This document shows, one piece after another, positions 36,040 through 43,873 of a stretch of 51,243 bases of DNA. How positions within the stretch are numbered: the first letter of the stretch is position 1; every line of letters starts with the position of its first letter. The stretch lies in contig CAYUIS010000017.1 of assembly GCA_964444825.1 (NCBI GenBank), forward strand, positions 1 to 51,243. Direction: 5' to 3'. The position numbers and the translations under genes are program-made. The notes under the pieces were generated by a model. That model was not told the origin of the DNA. It made no database searches and saw only the letters and a list, made by a program, of their open reading frames with translations. This stretch comes from CAYUIS01 sp964444825. Its GTDB lineage: Bacteria; Chloroflexota; Anaerolineae; B4-G1.

Positions 36040-37473
36040 ATGGCAGGTGAACGCGTGTTGGTGGTTGACGACAGTTTGGTCTATCGCGATCTGCTTGTCA
36101 ATCATGTGCTGGCGCCTGGTGGCTACGAGGCGCTGACCGCGAAAGATGGAGAAAGTGGGCTGCGCGTTGCCCAACAGGAGGCCCCCGACCTGATCATTAT
36201 GGATATGCAGATGCCGGGTATGACAGGCATCCAGGTCCTCGAGGCCCTCCACAGTGCGGGGAGTGAGATTCCCGTCATCATGATGACACTTCACGGTTCC
36301 GAAGACCTAGCCGTGCGCGCCTTTCGGCTGGGCGTGAAGGACTATGTCATCAAGCCCTTTGACATAGACGAGATGTTGGTAGCCATCGATAGAGCCCTGT
36401 CGGAGGTGCGCCTGCGGCGGGAAAGGGATGCCCTCACTCAGACGCTGGAGGCGGAACGCCGTCAACTGGAGGCTGTGCTGACCAACACGGCGGAAGGGAT
36501 TCTCCTGGTCGAGGGAGGGGACGCGGAGAGGGTGCTATTGGCTAACCACGCGGCTCGCAGTGCTTTCGGCATAGGTGACGATGCAATAGGGAATTCGCTC
36601 GGCCAGGTGGTCCACGATGAAATCTTGATCGACGTCTTCCAACGGGCCAAGTCGAATGCAGAGACCGCTCACGCCGAAGTGCCGCTGGCCGACGAGCGTA
36701 CCCTCAACGTCAACGTCACGCCCATTCCGGACGTGGGGTGGGTGGCCGTGATGCAAGACATCACCTACCTCAAAGAACTGGATCAGATGAAGTCCGAGTT
36801 CGTCTCGACCGTCTCTCACGATCTTCGCTCCCCCCTTACGTCGGTCAAGGGATTTGCCGACCTGCTGCCAATGGTCGGACCGCTCAATGAGCAGCAGACC
36901 TACTTTCTGCGCAAGATCCGCAGCGGTGCGGATACCGTCACAGCCATGATCGGCGACTTGCTGGACTTGGGGCGCATCGAGGCCGAAGTCCGTATGGATA
37001 TGGAACCCTGTGATATGGGAGCCATTGTCGAAAAGGCGCTAGAGAGCCAGGCAGGACACGCCGAACTCAGGAAGCAGACCGTTAACGTGGATATCTCCCC
37101 TGGGCTGCCACCCGTGCTGATCAATCCATTGCGGATATCTCAGAGCGTATCGAACTTGCTCAGCAACGCCGTCAAATATACGCCGGAGGGCGGACATATC
37201 ACGATCGTGGTCGAGCCCGAGGATGGTCAGGTGGTGGTAAAGATAGCGGATGATGGTATCGGCATTTCGCAGGAGGACTTGCCCCACGTTTTCGACAAAT
37301 TCTATCGTGTGGATAGTCCAGAGACCGAAGATATCATCGGAAGCGGGTTAGGTCTGTCAATTGTCAAAACCATCGTGGAGAAACACCGCGGGCGCATCTG
37401 GGTTGAGAGCGAACTAGGACAGGGCACCACATTTGCCATCGTGCTACCGGCCGTCGAGAAATTCTCCGACTAG
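36040..37473 (+). CDS. Soluble hybrid sensor kinase: REC - PAS - HisKA - HATPase
   Basis: A 477-residue protein. REC (1-~122) has D55 in LIIMDMQMP and K105 in IKPF. A coiled linker leads to a PAS domain (~140-243), then HisKA with H260 in STVSHDLRSPL, then HATPase with NLLSNAVKYTPEGG, DDGIG and GSGLGLSIVK. It has no membrane segment. The frame opens at 35995, but GAGGGAGAG at 36027-36035 supports ATG 36040, just before GERVLVVDDS. The plan is close to that of the kinase at 32541-34136, which suggests an older duplication with a sensor-domain swap. No separate output regulator is adjacent. Confidence 0.9.
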   Translation: MAGERVLVVDDSLVYRDLLVNHVLAPGGYEALTAKDGESGLRVAQQEAPDLIIMDMQMPGMTGIQVLEALHSAGSEIPVIMMTLHGSEDLAVRAFRLGVKDYVIKPFDIDEMLVAIDRALSEVRLRRERDALTQTLEAERRQLEAVLTNTAEGILLVEGGDAERVLLANHAARSAFGIGDDAIGNSLGQVVHDEILIDVFQRAKSNAETAHAEVPLADERTLNVNVTPIPDVGWVAVMQDITYLKELDQMKSEFVSTVSHDLRSPLTSVKGFADLLPMVGPLNEQQTYFLRKIRSGADTVTAMIGDLLDLGRIEAEVRMDMEPCDMGAIVEKALESQAGHAELRKQTVNVDISPGLPPVLINPLRISQSVSNLLSNAVKYTPEGGHITIVVEPEDGQVVVKIADDGIGISQEDLPHVFDKFYRVDSPETEDIIGSGLGLSIVKTIVEKHRGRIWVESELGQGTTFAIVLPAVEKFSD

Positions 37474-37499
37474 TCTCTTCTCCGAGATTGGCAAATCCG

Positions 37500-38642
37500 A
37501 TGTTTCCCCTGGATCGGGTGCGGGTGCTGGATCTATCCAGACTTTTCCCTGGGCCCTATTGTGCTCGTATCCTGGCCGACTTTGGGGCTGAGGTCATAAA
37601 GATAGAGCGGCCTGGCGGTGGGGATTGGTTGCGGAACACACCGCCGTTGGTAGATGGAGAGAGTGTTCTGTTCCGAGCCCTCAACCGAGGCAAAAAGAGC
37701 CTCACCCTCAATCTCAAATCCGGCGCAGGGAGAAAAGTGTTTTTCCACCTGGTGGAGACCGCCGATGTGCTCCTGGAGAGCTTTCGGCCCGGCGTGATGA
37801 CTCGCCTGGGCGTAGACTATGAACGCCTGGCCGAGATCAACCCTCGCCTGATTTACTGCTCCCTAAACGGTTACGGACAAGACGGTCCATACCGTGAGCG
37901 GGCTGGCCACGACCTGAACTATATCGGTCTGGCGGGCTTGCTCAACCTGACCGGTCCTCGGGATGGTTCCCCCGTCATCCCCGGCGTGCCCATCGCCGAC
38001 CTTGAGGGCGCGATGTGGGCGGCTCTCGGTATCCTGCTGGCGCTGTTGGCGCGGGAGCGAGCGGGGGTGGGGCAACGGGTGGACGTGTCGCTTTTGGGAG
38101 CGGCACTGGCTTCTATGCCACTGGCATTGGCACATGCCCAAGGGGGACAGCCGTTGGAGCGGGGCGGCAGCACTCTGACCGGTGGGGTGGTTTGTTACAA
38201 TGTGTACGAGACTAAGGATGGCGGGTACGCGACGCTGGCGGCCCTGGAGCCCGAGTTCTGGACTGCCTTCTGCAAGGCGGTGGGGAGGGATGATCTTGTT
38301 GGGCAGCAATACGCTCCGGCGGTCCCTGGCGAATCGGCCTACGATGTGCTGTGCGCGCTCTTCCGCACCCGTACCCGCCGGCAGTGGGCGGAGGCTATGG
38401 ACGGGATCGATGCCTGCTGCGAGCTGGTATACGACACAGAGGAAGCCCTATCGTCTGCGCCGGTGCAGTCGTTGGGGATACTATCTGGTTTTACCCTACT
38501 TCCTCCAGCACGTCTCTCTGCCCTGCCTGTAGGCCCGGCAGACAGTGCTCCGGCGTTGGGTGAGCACACCACGGTGCTGCTGACCGAGTTGGGATATGAC
38601 CTGGAATCGATAGACCTGCTACGCCAACAGGGTGCCCTGTAG
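37500..38642 (+). CDS. CaiB/BaiF family CoA-transferase
   Basis: A 380-residue class III CoA-transferase. It opens with LDRVRVLDLSRLFPGPYC, continues with LADFGAEVIKIERPGGGD, and carries the catalytic Asp (about D167) in IADLEGAMWAALG. RAGHDLNYIGLAGLL is a further family block. These enzymes move CoA between acids through an aspartyl-CoA thioester; the acid here is unknown. TTG 37488 is an in-frame alternative, but ATG 37500 gives the usual start before the first conserved block. It begins 26 bases after the kinase stop. It could feed acids into the acyl-CoA route of the first cluster, but that link is only suggestive. It converges with the phosphatase gene. Confidence 0.86.
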   Translation: MFPLDRVRVLDLSRLFPGPYCARILADFGAEVIKIERPGGGDWLRNTPPLVDGESVLFRALNRGKKSLTLNLKSGAGRKVFFHLVETADVLLESFRPGVMTRLGVDYERLAEINPRLIYCSLNGYGQDGPYRERAGHDLNYIGLAGLLNLTGPRDGSPVIPGVPIADLEGAMWAALGILLALLARERAGVGQRVDVSLLGAALASMPLALAHAQGGQPLERGGSTLTGGVVCYNVYETKDGGYATLAALEPEFWTAFCKAVGRDDLVGQQYAPAVPGESAYDVLCALFRTRTRRQWAEAMDGIDACCELVYDTEEALSSAPVQSLGILSGFTLLPPARLSALPVGPADSAPALGEHTTVLLTELGYDLESIDLLRQQGAL

Positions 38643-38670
38643 TCTGCTCAACGAGGGAGCGAGAACAAGC

Positions 38671-39381
38671 CTAGGATATCAACCCTGGCGGCAGGTGATC
38701 CACTCGATTCAGGTATGCCACGGTCAGCTTACCATCACCCTGAAGACAGATCGACGTAATCGCTGCGTTGAGATGCCGATAGGCGATGCCGGCGCCGGGC
38801 AACTGGTTGAAGAGTGCCTTTAGCAGGGCGTCGACAAAATCGCCGTGTGTCACCAGCGCGATTCTCTCATCGCTGGCGGCCCACCTACGCAGCATCAATG
38901 CCACCTGGATTGCCCGCCCGTAAAAGGTCTGTCGATCCTCCCGTCCCTGGTGTCGCCACCACCCTTGCTCGGTGATCCCCTCGGGCAGTGTATAGCTGGG
39001 AAACTCGGACAAGATCTCTGCGCGCGTCTTGCCTGGATATCCGACGGCGCCCCCGGCTTCACCGCGATCCAGGTAGATGCCTCCGCGTTCATGGATATCG
39101 ACCCAGACCTCGGGCGTCAGTCCCAGTGCTCGTTCAATGGGCTGAGTGGTTTGCAGGGACCGGCACATTGGGCTACAATACAGCCGGGTGATGGAATAGC
39201 CACCCTGCTCGAAGGGGTCTGCTTGCCATGGTGCCAGACGCTGGCCGGTGGCCAGATGCTGGGCCAGGATTTCCGCTTGCCGGTGTCCCAGCTCAGTAAG
39301 TTGGGGATCGCAGACCCGATTCTTGGGACTGGGCAACGCGTTGTTGGTCGATTGAGCGTGACGAATGATGGTGAGTTCCAT
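38671..39381 (-). CDS. Histidine phosphatase (phosphoglycerate-mutase-like) family protein
   Basis: A 236-residue enzyme. The phosphate-accepting motif IRHAQS lies at residues 5-10, directly after the start, with LTELGHRQA following and the second His in VTHGDFVDALL near residue 190. The phosphohistidine RHG is here RHA, as in several bacterial members. The substrate is unknown. The frame extends to 39513, but MELTIIRH at 39381 is the family start, with AGAGGC upstream. It is divergent from the PIG-L gene with only 13 bases between the two start codons. Confidence 0.85.
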   Translation of the reverse strand: MELTIIRHAQSTNNALPSPKNRVCDPQLTELGHRQAEILAQHLATGQRLAPWQADPFEQGGYSITRLYCSPMCRSLQTTQPIERALGLTPEVWVDIHERGGIYLDRGEAGGAVGYPGKTRAEILSEFPSYTLPEGITEQGWWRHQGREDRQTFYGRAIQVALMLRRWAASDERIALVTHGDFVDALLKALFNQLPGAGIAYRHLNAAITSICLQGDGKLTVAYLNRVDHLPPGLIS

Positions 39382-39394
39382 GGTGCCTCTTTCT

Positions 39395-40090
39395 ATGTCT
39401 GAAACGCCAGAGTCACTTGATCGCGTGATGGTTATCGCCGCACACCCCGACGACCCAGAGTTTGGCTGTGCCGGGACGGTTGTCAAATGGGCCCAGGCGG
39501 GTAAAAGGATCACCTACCTGCTGCTGACCAGCGGCGACAAGGGCAGTCACGAACCTGATTTGAGGCCCGGTAGGCTGGCCGCTCGTCGGGAAGATGAGCA
39601 ACGCGCCGCTGCCGAGGATCTCGGCGTTGATCAGTTGATCTTTTTGCGGTATCCCGATGGCCTGCTAGAGAACACTCTGGACCTACGTCGTCACCTCTGC
39701 AGTATTATACGCCAGCACCGGCCACACATCGTGCTGACCATCGATCCGTGGCGGCGGTATCAACTTCATCCTGACCATCGGGCAGCGGGTCAGGTGGCCT
39801 TGGACGCAATCTATGCTGCACGAGAGTGGTACGTCTTCCCGGAACAATTGGTGGGCGATGCGGAGCCGTGGCAGGTCAAAGAGGTGTATCTCTTCTGGAC
39901 CGACGATGCTGACTACTGGGAGGACATCTCCCAATGTATCGACACGCGCATTGCCGCGCTGGCACGACACGCCAGCCAGGTGGGCCTGAATATGGAAAAG
40001 CTGGCCGAGCGGATTCGCAACCGGACGCGTGAGGCAGGCCAGGTAGCCGGATACGAATACGCCGAGGCGTTCAAGCGGTTCCAGTTCTGA
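39395..40090 (+). CDS. PIG-L (LmbE-like) zinc deacetylase
   Basis: A 231-residue PIG-L family N-deacetylase. The zinc motif AAHPDDPEFGCAGT starts near residue 13, and the third ligand is likely the His in QLHPDHRAAG near 130. Relatives deacetylate GlcNAc-PI, GlcNAc-inositol (MshB) or GlcNAc-malate (BshB), or lincomycin precursors. AHPDD is intact, so it should be active. The start is uncertain: ATG 39395 follows no clear SD, and an upstream ATG at 39380 would overlap the divergent start codon. A second, unlike PIG-L gene follows at 40323 with its own promoter. Confidence 0.82.
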   Translation: MSETPESLDRVMVIAAHPDDPEFGCAGTVVKWAQAGKRITYLLLTSGDKGSHEPDLRPGRLAARREDEQRAAAEDLGVDQLIFLRYPDGLLENTLDLRRHLCSIIRQHRPHIVLTIDPWRRYQLHPDHRAAGQVALDAIYAAREWYVFPEQLVGDAEPWQVKEVYLFWTDDADYWEDISQCIDTRIAALARHASQVGLNMEKLAERIRNRTREAGQVAGYEYAEAFKRFQF

Positions 40091-40241
40091 TCGACTCCAC
40101 GCCTCCTGATTCATACGTAACCATCCCACATGATCCGATTCATTCCGCGCTCAATTCTACAGGAATCGCCGCTAGCCACAAGTGGCGTCGGAAACTGAGA
40201 TCGGGTGGCACACTCTGCTTGGGCAAAGGTGATCCCCACTT

Positions 40242-40270
40242 TTGACCAGCCTCCAACTATATGTTATCAT
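40242..40270 (+). promoter_or_regulatory. Promoter of the second PIG-L gene and MFS exporter
   Basis: TTGACC (40242-40247), a 17-bp spacer and TATCAT (40265-40270). The start is expected near 40277, giving a leader of about 45 bases that contains AGGAAGAGGA as SD. Confidence 0.75.
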
Positions 40271-40322
40271 ATGCGGATGCAGAATTTGACACACCTGAGC
40301 ATTAGGAAGAGGAAAAACGCCT

Positions 40323-41153
40323 GTGAATCCACGCACGTTGATGGCCATTTTTGCCCATCCTGACGACGAAGCCTTTGGCACCGGTGGTACGCTGGCAAAA
40401 TACGCGGCTGAGGGCAACCATGTGTATCTGGTGACCGCTACCCGGGGGGAGGCCGGGGAGATTGCCGAACCCGACCTGGCGACCGCTGCCAATCTCCCGT
40501 ACGTCCGGGAACAGGAACTGAGTTGCGCTTGTCAGGTATACGGCATCAACCCTCCCTTTTTCCTGGACTATATGGATGGACAGCTGCCTAACGTCCATCA
40601 GGGACAGGCCGTGGGCAAGTTGGTGCGCATCATACGGGATCTCTGTCCCGAGGTCGTAATCACATTCGGACTTGATGGTATCTATGGTCACTACGACCAC
40701 ATCGCCATCCACCGATGGGCTACCATCGCCGTGGATCTCGCCGCCGCACCCGATTGCTTCCCCGATCACCTGACCGATGTCTGCCAGCCCCATCAGGTGA
40801 GCAAGGTCTACTTCCGCGCTCTACCCGAGGAGCAGGTAGCCGCGATGTCTGAGGGGGATGGTCCAGCGGCGGTGATGATGGATGGCGTGCCCTTCTATTT
40901 CGCCTCCCGGCGGGCCGACGAGATCACCACCATCATCGACGTAAGCGATTACGCCGAGGCGAAACTGCAGGGCATTCGCTGTCACGCCACCCAGGTGGGT
41001 CGTACGAGCCCTTTCGACGAGACCCCTGACGAGGTGAAACAGCAACCCTGGTTCCAGAGTGAGCACTTTGTCTTGGCTCACTCGACCGTGGGCTGGCCCG
41101 AGGATGTTGAGACGGACCTGTTGGCCCGGCTAGAGCTGTCTGCTGAGGATTGA
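40323..41153 (+). CDS. PIG-L (MshB/BshB-like) zinc deacetylase
   Basis: A 276-residue PIG-L deacetylase. AIFAHPDDEAFGTGG (about 8-22) is the full zinc and catalytic motif, and GHYDHIAIH near 122-130 supplies the third zinc ligand. Its length and layout are closer to MshB and its bacillithiol counterpart than to the shorter gene upstream. The GTG start at 40323 is backed by AGGAAGAGGA at 40304-40313. The MFS gene starts one base after its stop, so the two are one operon. Deacetylation of a small sugar conjugate followed by export is a possible combination, but inferred. No thiol-ligase or glycosyltransferase of the mycothiol or bacillithiol route is in the window. Confidence 0.87.
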   Translation: MNPRTLMAIFAHPDDEAFGTGGTLAKYAAEGNHVYLVTATRGEAGEIAEPDLATAANLPYVREQELSCACQVYGINPPFFLDYMDGQLPNVHQGQAVGKLVRIIRDLCPEVVITFGLDGIYGHYDHIAIHRWATIAVDLAAAPDCFPDHLTDVCQPHQVSKVYFRALPEEQVAAMSEGDGPAAVMMDGVPFYFASRRADEITTIIDVSDYAEAKLQGIRCHATQVGRTSPFDETPDEVKQQPWFQSEHFVLAHSTVGWPEDVETDLLARLELSAED

Positions 41154-41154
41154 T

Positions 41155-42354
41155 ATGCCACCTGCCAGTACTGTTGTCGAGATCCAATCACTATCCCCGG
41201 TCGCCGGGTCCCAGCGCTTCCAGACGGGGAGCGTCGTAACCGTCAGTGCCGGGCACGCGGTGCACGATACCTACACCGCCTTTTTGCCATCCCTCTTGCC
41301 CATCTTTATTGAAAACCTTGCTCTCTCCAACACCGCGGCCGGTTTGCTGACGATCTTTTTGCGAGCGCCATCACTGCTCCAGCCTTTTATCGGGCACCTC
41401 GCCGACCGGTATGGCGTGTGGGTTATCTTTGCTCTGGCTCCTGCGGTGAGCGCGGTGATGATGAGCCTGCTTGGTATTGCGCCTGCCTATGGCTTCCTGG
41501 TGGTGTTCCTGCTGGTGGCGGGCCTCAGTTCCGCCTGCTTGCACTCAGTCGGGCCAGTGGTGGCTGGTCACCTATCCGGGCGGAGCCTGGGCCGGGGAAT
41601 GGGATTCTGGATGGTTGGCGGCGAGTTGGGCCGGACCCTGGGACCAATTGTGGTCGTCAGTGCTGTCCAGGTGTTGACCTTGAGGGGCACGCCCTGGCTG
41701 ATGATTGCGGGCATTGCCACATCCGCGCTGCTTTACGTTCAACTCAGAGACGTAGCTCTCCGTCCCACGACTGCCGGACATGGGCTGCCCTGGCGGCAAG
41801 CCCTGCGGGCGATGGGACCGCTTCTAGCCCCTCTGGCGGGCATCCTCACCGTTCGCGCGTTTATGGTATCGGTGCTGACCACTTACCTGCCCACTTTTCT
41901 GAGTGCAGAGGGTGCCGATCTGTGGGTCGCAGGTGCTTCCCTTTCGCTGTTGGAGGGGGCGGGCGTGGTGAGTGCGTTGCTGGGTGGCGCTATCAGTGAT
42001 AGGGTGGGCCGCCGGTGGGTTCTGTTTGTGTCGACGTTGACGACGCCGCTGCTGATGTTCCTCTTCCTGGCGGTGACCGGTTGGCTTCAGTTCCCTGTGC
42101 TTCTGATGCTGGGCCTCACGGCCCTATCGGTCACCCCGGTCATTATGGCGATGGTCCAGGAGAGCTATCCCGAGAACCGGGCACTGGCTAATGGCGTCTA
42201 CATGGCCGCGGATGTCGCGATCCGTTCTGTGGTGGTGCTGATACTCGGCGCGCTTGGAGACTGGCTGGGGTTGCGTTGGGCCTTTGCGATCAGCGCCATC
42301 ATACCCTTGTTGGGGTTGCCTCTGATATTCCTGCTACCGGAGAAACGTCCCTAA
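41155..42354 (+). CDS. MFS transporter, fosmidomycin-resistance (Fsr)-like
   Basis: A 399-residue major facilitator protein with about 12 membrane segments. After a ~30-residue hydrophilic start, it has SAGHAVHDTYTAFLPSLLPI, typical of the Fsr branch, the cytoplasmic loop GHLADRYG, and its second-half copy GGAISDRVGRRW. Fsr proteins export fosmidomycin and small hydrophobic drugs by proton antiport; the substrate here is not known. It is cotranscribed with the PIG-L gene (TGA then ATG with one base between), with GAGGAT near 41144 as SD. Confidence 0.85.
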   Translation: MPPASTVVEIQSLSPVAGSQRFQTGSVVTVSAGHAVHDTYTAFLPSLLPIFIENLALSNTAAGLLTIFLRAPSLLQPFIGHLADRYGVWVIFALAPAVSAVMMSLLGIAPAYGFLVVFLLVAGLSSACLHSVGPVVAGHLSGRSLGRGMGFWMVGGELGRTLGPIVVVSAVQVLTLRGTPWLMIAGIATSALLYVQLRDVALRPTTAGHGLPWRQALRAMGPLLAPLAGILTVRAFMVSVLTTYLPTFLSAEGADLWVAGASLSLLEGAGVVSALLGGAISDRVGRRWVLFVSTLTTPLLMFLFLAVTGWLQFPVLLMLGLTALSVTPVIMAMVQESYPENRALANGVYMAADVAIRSVVVLILGALGDWLGLRWAFAISAIIPLLGLPLIFLLPEKRP

Positions 42355-42505
42355 GGCGAACCGAAGGATAATCGCAAGATCCGGCTTCCCTTTGTTAGGG
42401 ATGGTGGCCAGCCCTCGACGTGTGCCTGCAACTGGATTGGTGGCCTGTTGCCTGATCCATCTTTCCCAATTGTCTGCCAGAACGATGGGTGTAAAACGCC
42501 GGCCC

Positions 42506-42667
42506 CTACGCGTCCGGCTCGGCCCGCCGCCGTCCGAGGGCGGCGTCAAAAACCAGGCCCAGGCATAGACCGATCAGGAGGTTGTTCACGACAACTCCCA
42601 CGGCAATGCCTAGACACAGGCCGAGGGCTAGCGTGTTCAGGCTTGAGGTCTCGCGTCGTTCGGACAA
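42506..42667 (-). CDS. Small glycine-zipper-like membrane protein
   Basis: A 53-residue protein in which two hydrophobic stretches with spaced Gly (LALGLCLGIAVGVVV and LLIGLCLGLVFDAALG) form a hairpin-like membrane domain, after a polar start SERRETSS. The frame is open to GTG 42715, but the only good SD (GGGAGA on the minus strand, 8 bases away) precedes TTG 42667, so I prefer this shorter form. Unknown function; unaffiliated with its neighbours. Confidence 0.5.
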   Translation of the reverse strand: MSERRETSSLNTLALGLCLGIAVGVVVNNLLIGLCLGLVFDAALGRRRAEPDA

Positions 42668-42750
42668 GCTTGGTGTCTCCCTACAGTTTTCCGTGTTTGG
42701 TGGACCAGGCCACACTCATTAGAACACCTTTCGTCACGGGTCGTTGTGCT

Positions 42751-42834
42751 GGGAATCAAAAGTTGCCAGTTTTTGATCCCTGCCTGGCCGCATCGCAAAA
42801 TGAAACGCAGCATGAAACGCCTATGGTCTACAAT
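42751..42834. promoter_or_regulatory. Inverted and direct repeats upstream of the orphan gene
   Basis: GGGAATCAAAA (42751-42761) faces TTTTGATCCC (42771-42780), an inverted repeat with one missing base. ATGAAACGC occurs twice, 12 bases apart, at 42800-42808 and 42812-42820. A TACAAT (42829-42834) could be a -10 for the gene at 42873, but I see no matching -35. Together these look like a control region. Confidence 0.35.
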
Positions 42835-42872
42835 GGCACGTAGAAATCACCTTAAGCGAAAAGGGTAAACCA

Positions 42873-43169
42873 ATGCACAATGGGACCATCACTCTAGATC
42901 AAAAGGACTTGGAAAAGTTCATCTTGAGACTTAACTGGTGTCAAACCGATAGACTCTCGGACGAGGATGTTCACACCATGAAACAGATCCGTCTCTTTTT
43001 CACCATCAATATTCATCTTGTTAGCCACGCGGCAGGGATCAGGGAACTCACGCTCGCCCCGCGCGGTAATGGACAGCCCCCTCTTGCCGAGGTCATCATC
43101 ACCCGCCAGCTACAGACCTATTGCCTCAAGAGTGACGAGAGCGGTCGCGTGCCTCGATTCCAGAACTAG
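42873..43169 (+). CDS. Orphan hypothetical protein
   Basis: A 98-residue soluble protein I do not recognise. It is mixed alpha/beta with no membrane segment or signal. ITLDQKDLEKFILRLNW near the start and EVIITRQLQTYCL near the end look like regular secondary structure. AAAGGG at 42860-42865 lies about 7 bases before the ATG. Codon use is less GC-biased than in its neighbours (many A-rich codons), which could mean horizontal origin. Confidence 0.5.
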   Translation: MHNGTITLDQKDLEKFILRLNWCQTDRLSDEDVHTMKQIRLFFTINIHLVSHAAGIRELTLAPRGNGQPPLAEVIITRQLQTYCLKSDESGRVPRFQN

Positions 43170-43387
43170 CGCGGTTGCGGCGCCAAACGCCAGCAACATC
43201 CAGCACTCGCCTCGCTGCCCGCCTCCCCAGGCGGGTTGTCACGCTTAAGCCATATTCCCAGAATTGTGTCGATCAGGACGCTGATGGTACCGGCCTCCCG
43301 GGTCTGCCGACGGTCGAGCATCCGTGCCGCCGGTTTTGCGAATGTGCCGAGTATGATTTCGGCCTCGCGCCTGGCGCCGGGACAGGG

Positions 43388-43501
43388 CAAAGAAGAAAAG
43401 CCACGGCCTCCTCGAATGAGGAGGCCGTGGCTTGCGAAAGGAGGGTAACCACAAACAGCCTTTGATGTGGGTCTTTGAGGGCGGACACCCGTCCCAACAT
43501 C
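43388..43501 (-). ncRNA. Candidate small RNA with anti-Shine-Dalgarno segment
   Basis: A minus-strand transcript of about 110 nt is predicted from a promoter (TTGACG-17 bp-TAATAT, 43536-43508) to a very strong terminator: a perfect 16-bp stem (43398-43413 with 43418-43433), 4-base loop, then TTTTCTTCTTT on the minus strand. Just before the terminator stem the RNA contains CCTCCTTT (43444-43437), identical to the anti-SD end of 16S rRNA, in a stretch predicted unpaired. An ATG at 43500 next to the predicted start could instead begin a leaderless peptide that reads through the hairpin. I favour an RNA. Confidence 0.5.
43398..43433 (-). terminator. Strong minus-strand terminator hairpin
   Basis: A 16-bp perfect inverted repeat with loop ATTC (minus strand), followed on the minus strand by a T-rich tail. 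On the plus strand there is no T run, which fixes the direction. Confidence 0.85.
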
Positions 43502-43507
43502 AATTCC

Positions 43508-43536
43508 ATATTAGTCGATAATCTGCCCTGCGTCAA
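43508..43536 (-). promoter_or_regulatory. Promoter of the candidate small RNA
   Basis: TTGACG (43536-43531), a 17-bp spacer and TAATAT (43513-43508), which matches the -10 consensus at 4 of 6. The start is expected at about 43500-43501. Confidence 0.55.
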
Positions 43537-43595
43537 TAGTACTTTTGTACTCGCCCAATCGCCTGCGCTGACTCGTATCGTCGAGGCGTTTATTT

Positions 43596-43623
43596 TTGAC
43601 TTCTGCGCGAGTTGGGCTATACT
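43596..43623 (+). promoter_or_regulatory. Promoter of the CotH-DUF4956 operon
   Basis: TTGACT (43596-43601), a 16-bp spacer and TATACT (43618-43623), the same two hexamers and spacing as the promoter at 23957-23930. The start is near 43630. Confidence 0.68.
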
Positions 43624-43873
43624 GTCGCGGGCTGGTTTCTTGGGCGTCTGATCACGTGCGTTTTGCGCACATGCTGTTCAGCCCATGCAACTGGATGGCG
43701 TGCGCCTGTTGAGGCGCAAGATGATCGAGTTGATGACAAGGAACCATTTCCCGGACACGTGCCCTGCGACACCTACCCAGTGAAGGCGGATTTCAGAGTA
43801 TTGGTGTATCAGTAGTTGTCGACGGGAGTTGATTTCGAGTGGGGTGATTTCGATATTCTAGCAGGAGTGAGGT

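Larger units (their letters stand above)
43170..43873. other. 700-base stretch without a convincing protein gene
   Basis: Bases 43170-43390 show overlapping open frames in several phases but none with SD or family features. Bases 43398-43536 hold a candidate minus-strand small RNA with promoter and terminator (separate entries). Bases 43596-43623 hold a promoter for the CotH gene, leaving an unusually long leader of about 245 bases. That leader contains a 32-codon frame (43685-43783) without SD, which I do not call as a gene. Confidence 0.6.

Noticed and set aside
40161..40190. Small inverted repeat GCCAC/GTGGC between the PIG-L genes as a terminator
   Set aside because: The stem is only 5 bp with a 2-base loop and has no T tail.
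43273..43536. Minus-strand 87-residue frame over the small-RNA region
   Set aside because: Its second half changes to Pro/Arg-rich low-complexity sequence and it crosses a strong terminator with no SD. An RNA explains the signals better, though a leaderless peptide from 43500 is not excluded.
43612..43815. Plus-strand 67-residue frame before CotH
   Set aside because: It would start inside the promoter -10 region, has no SD and no recognisable features.
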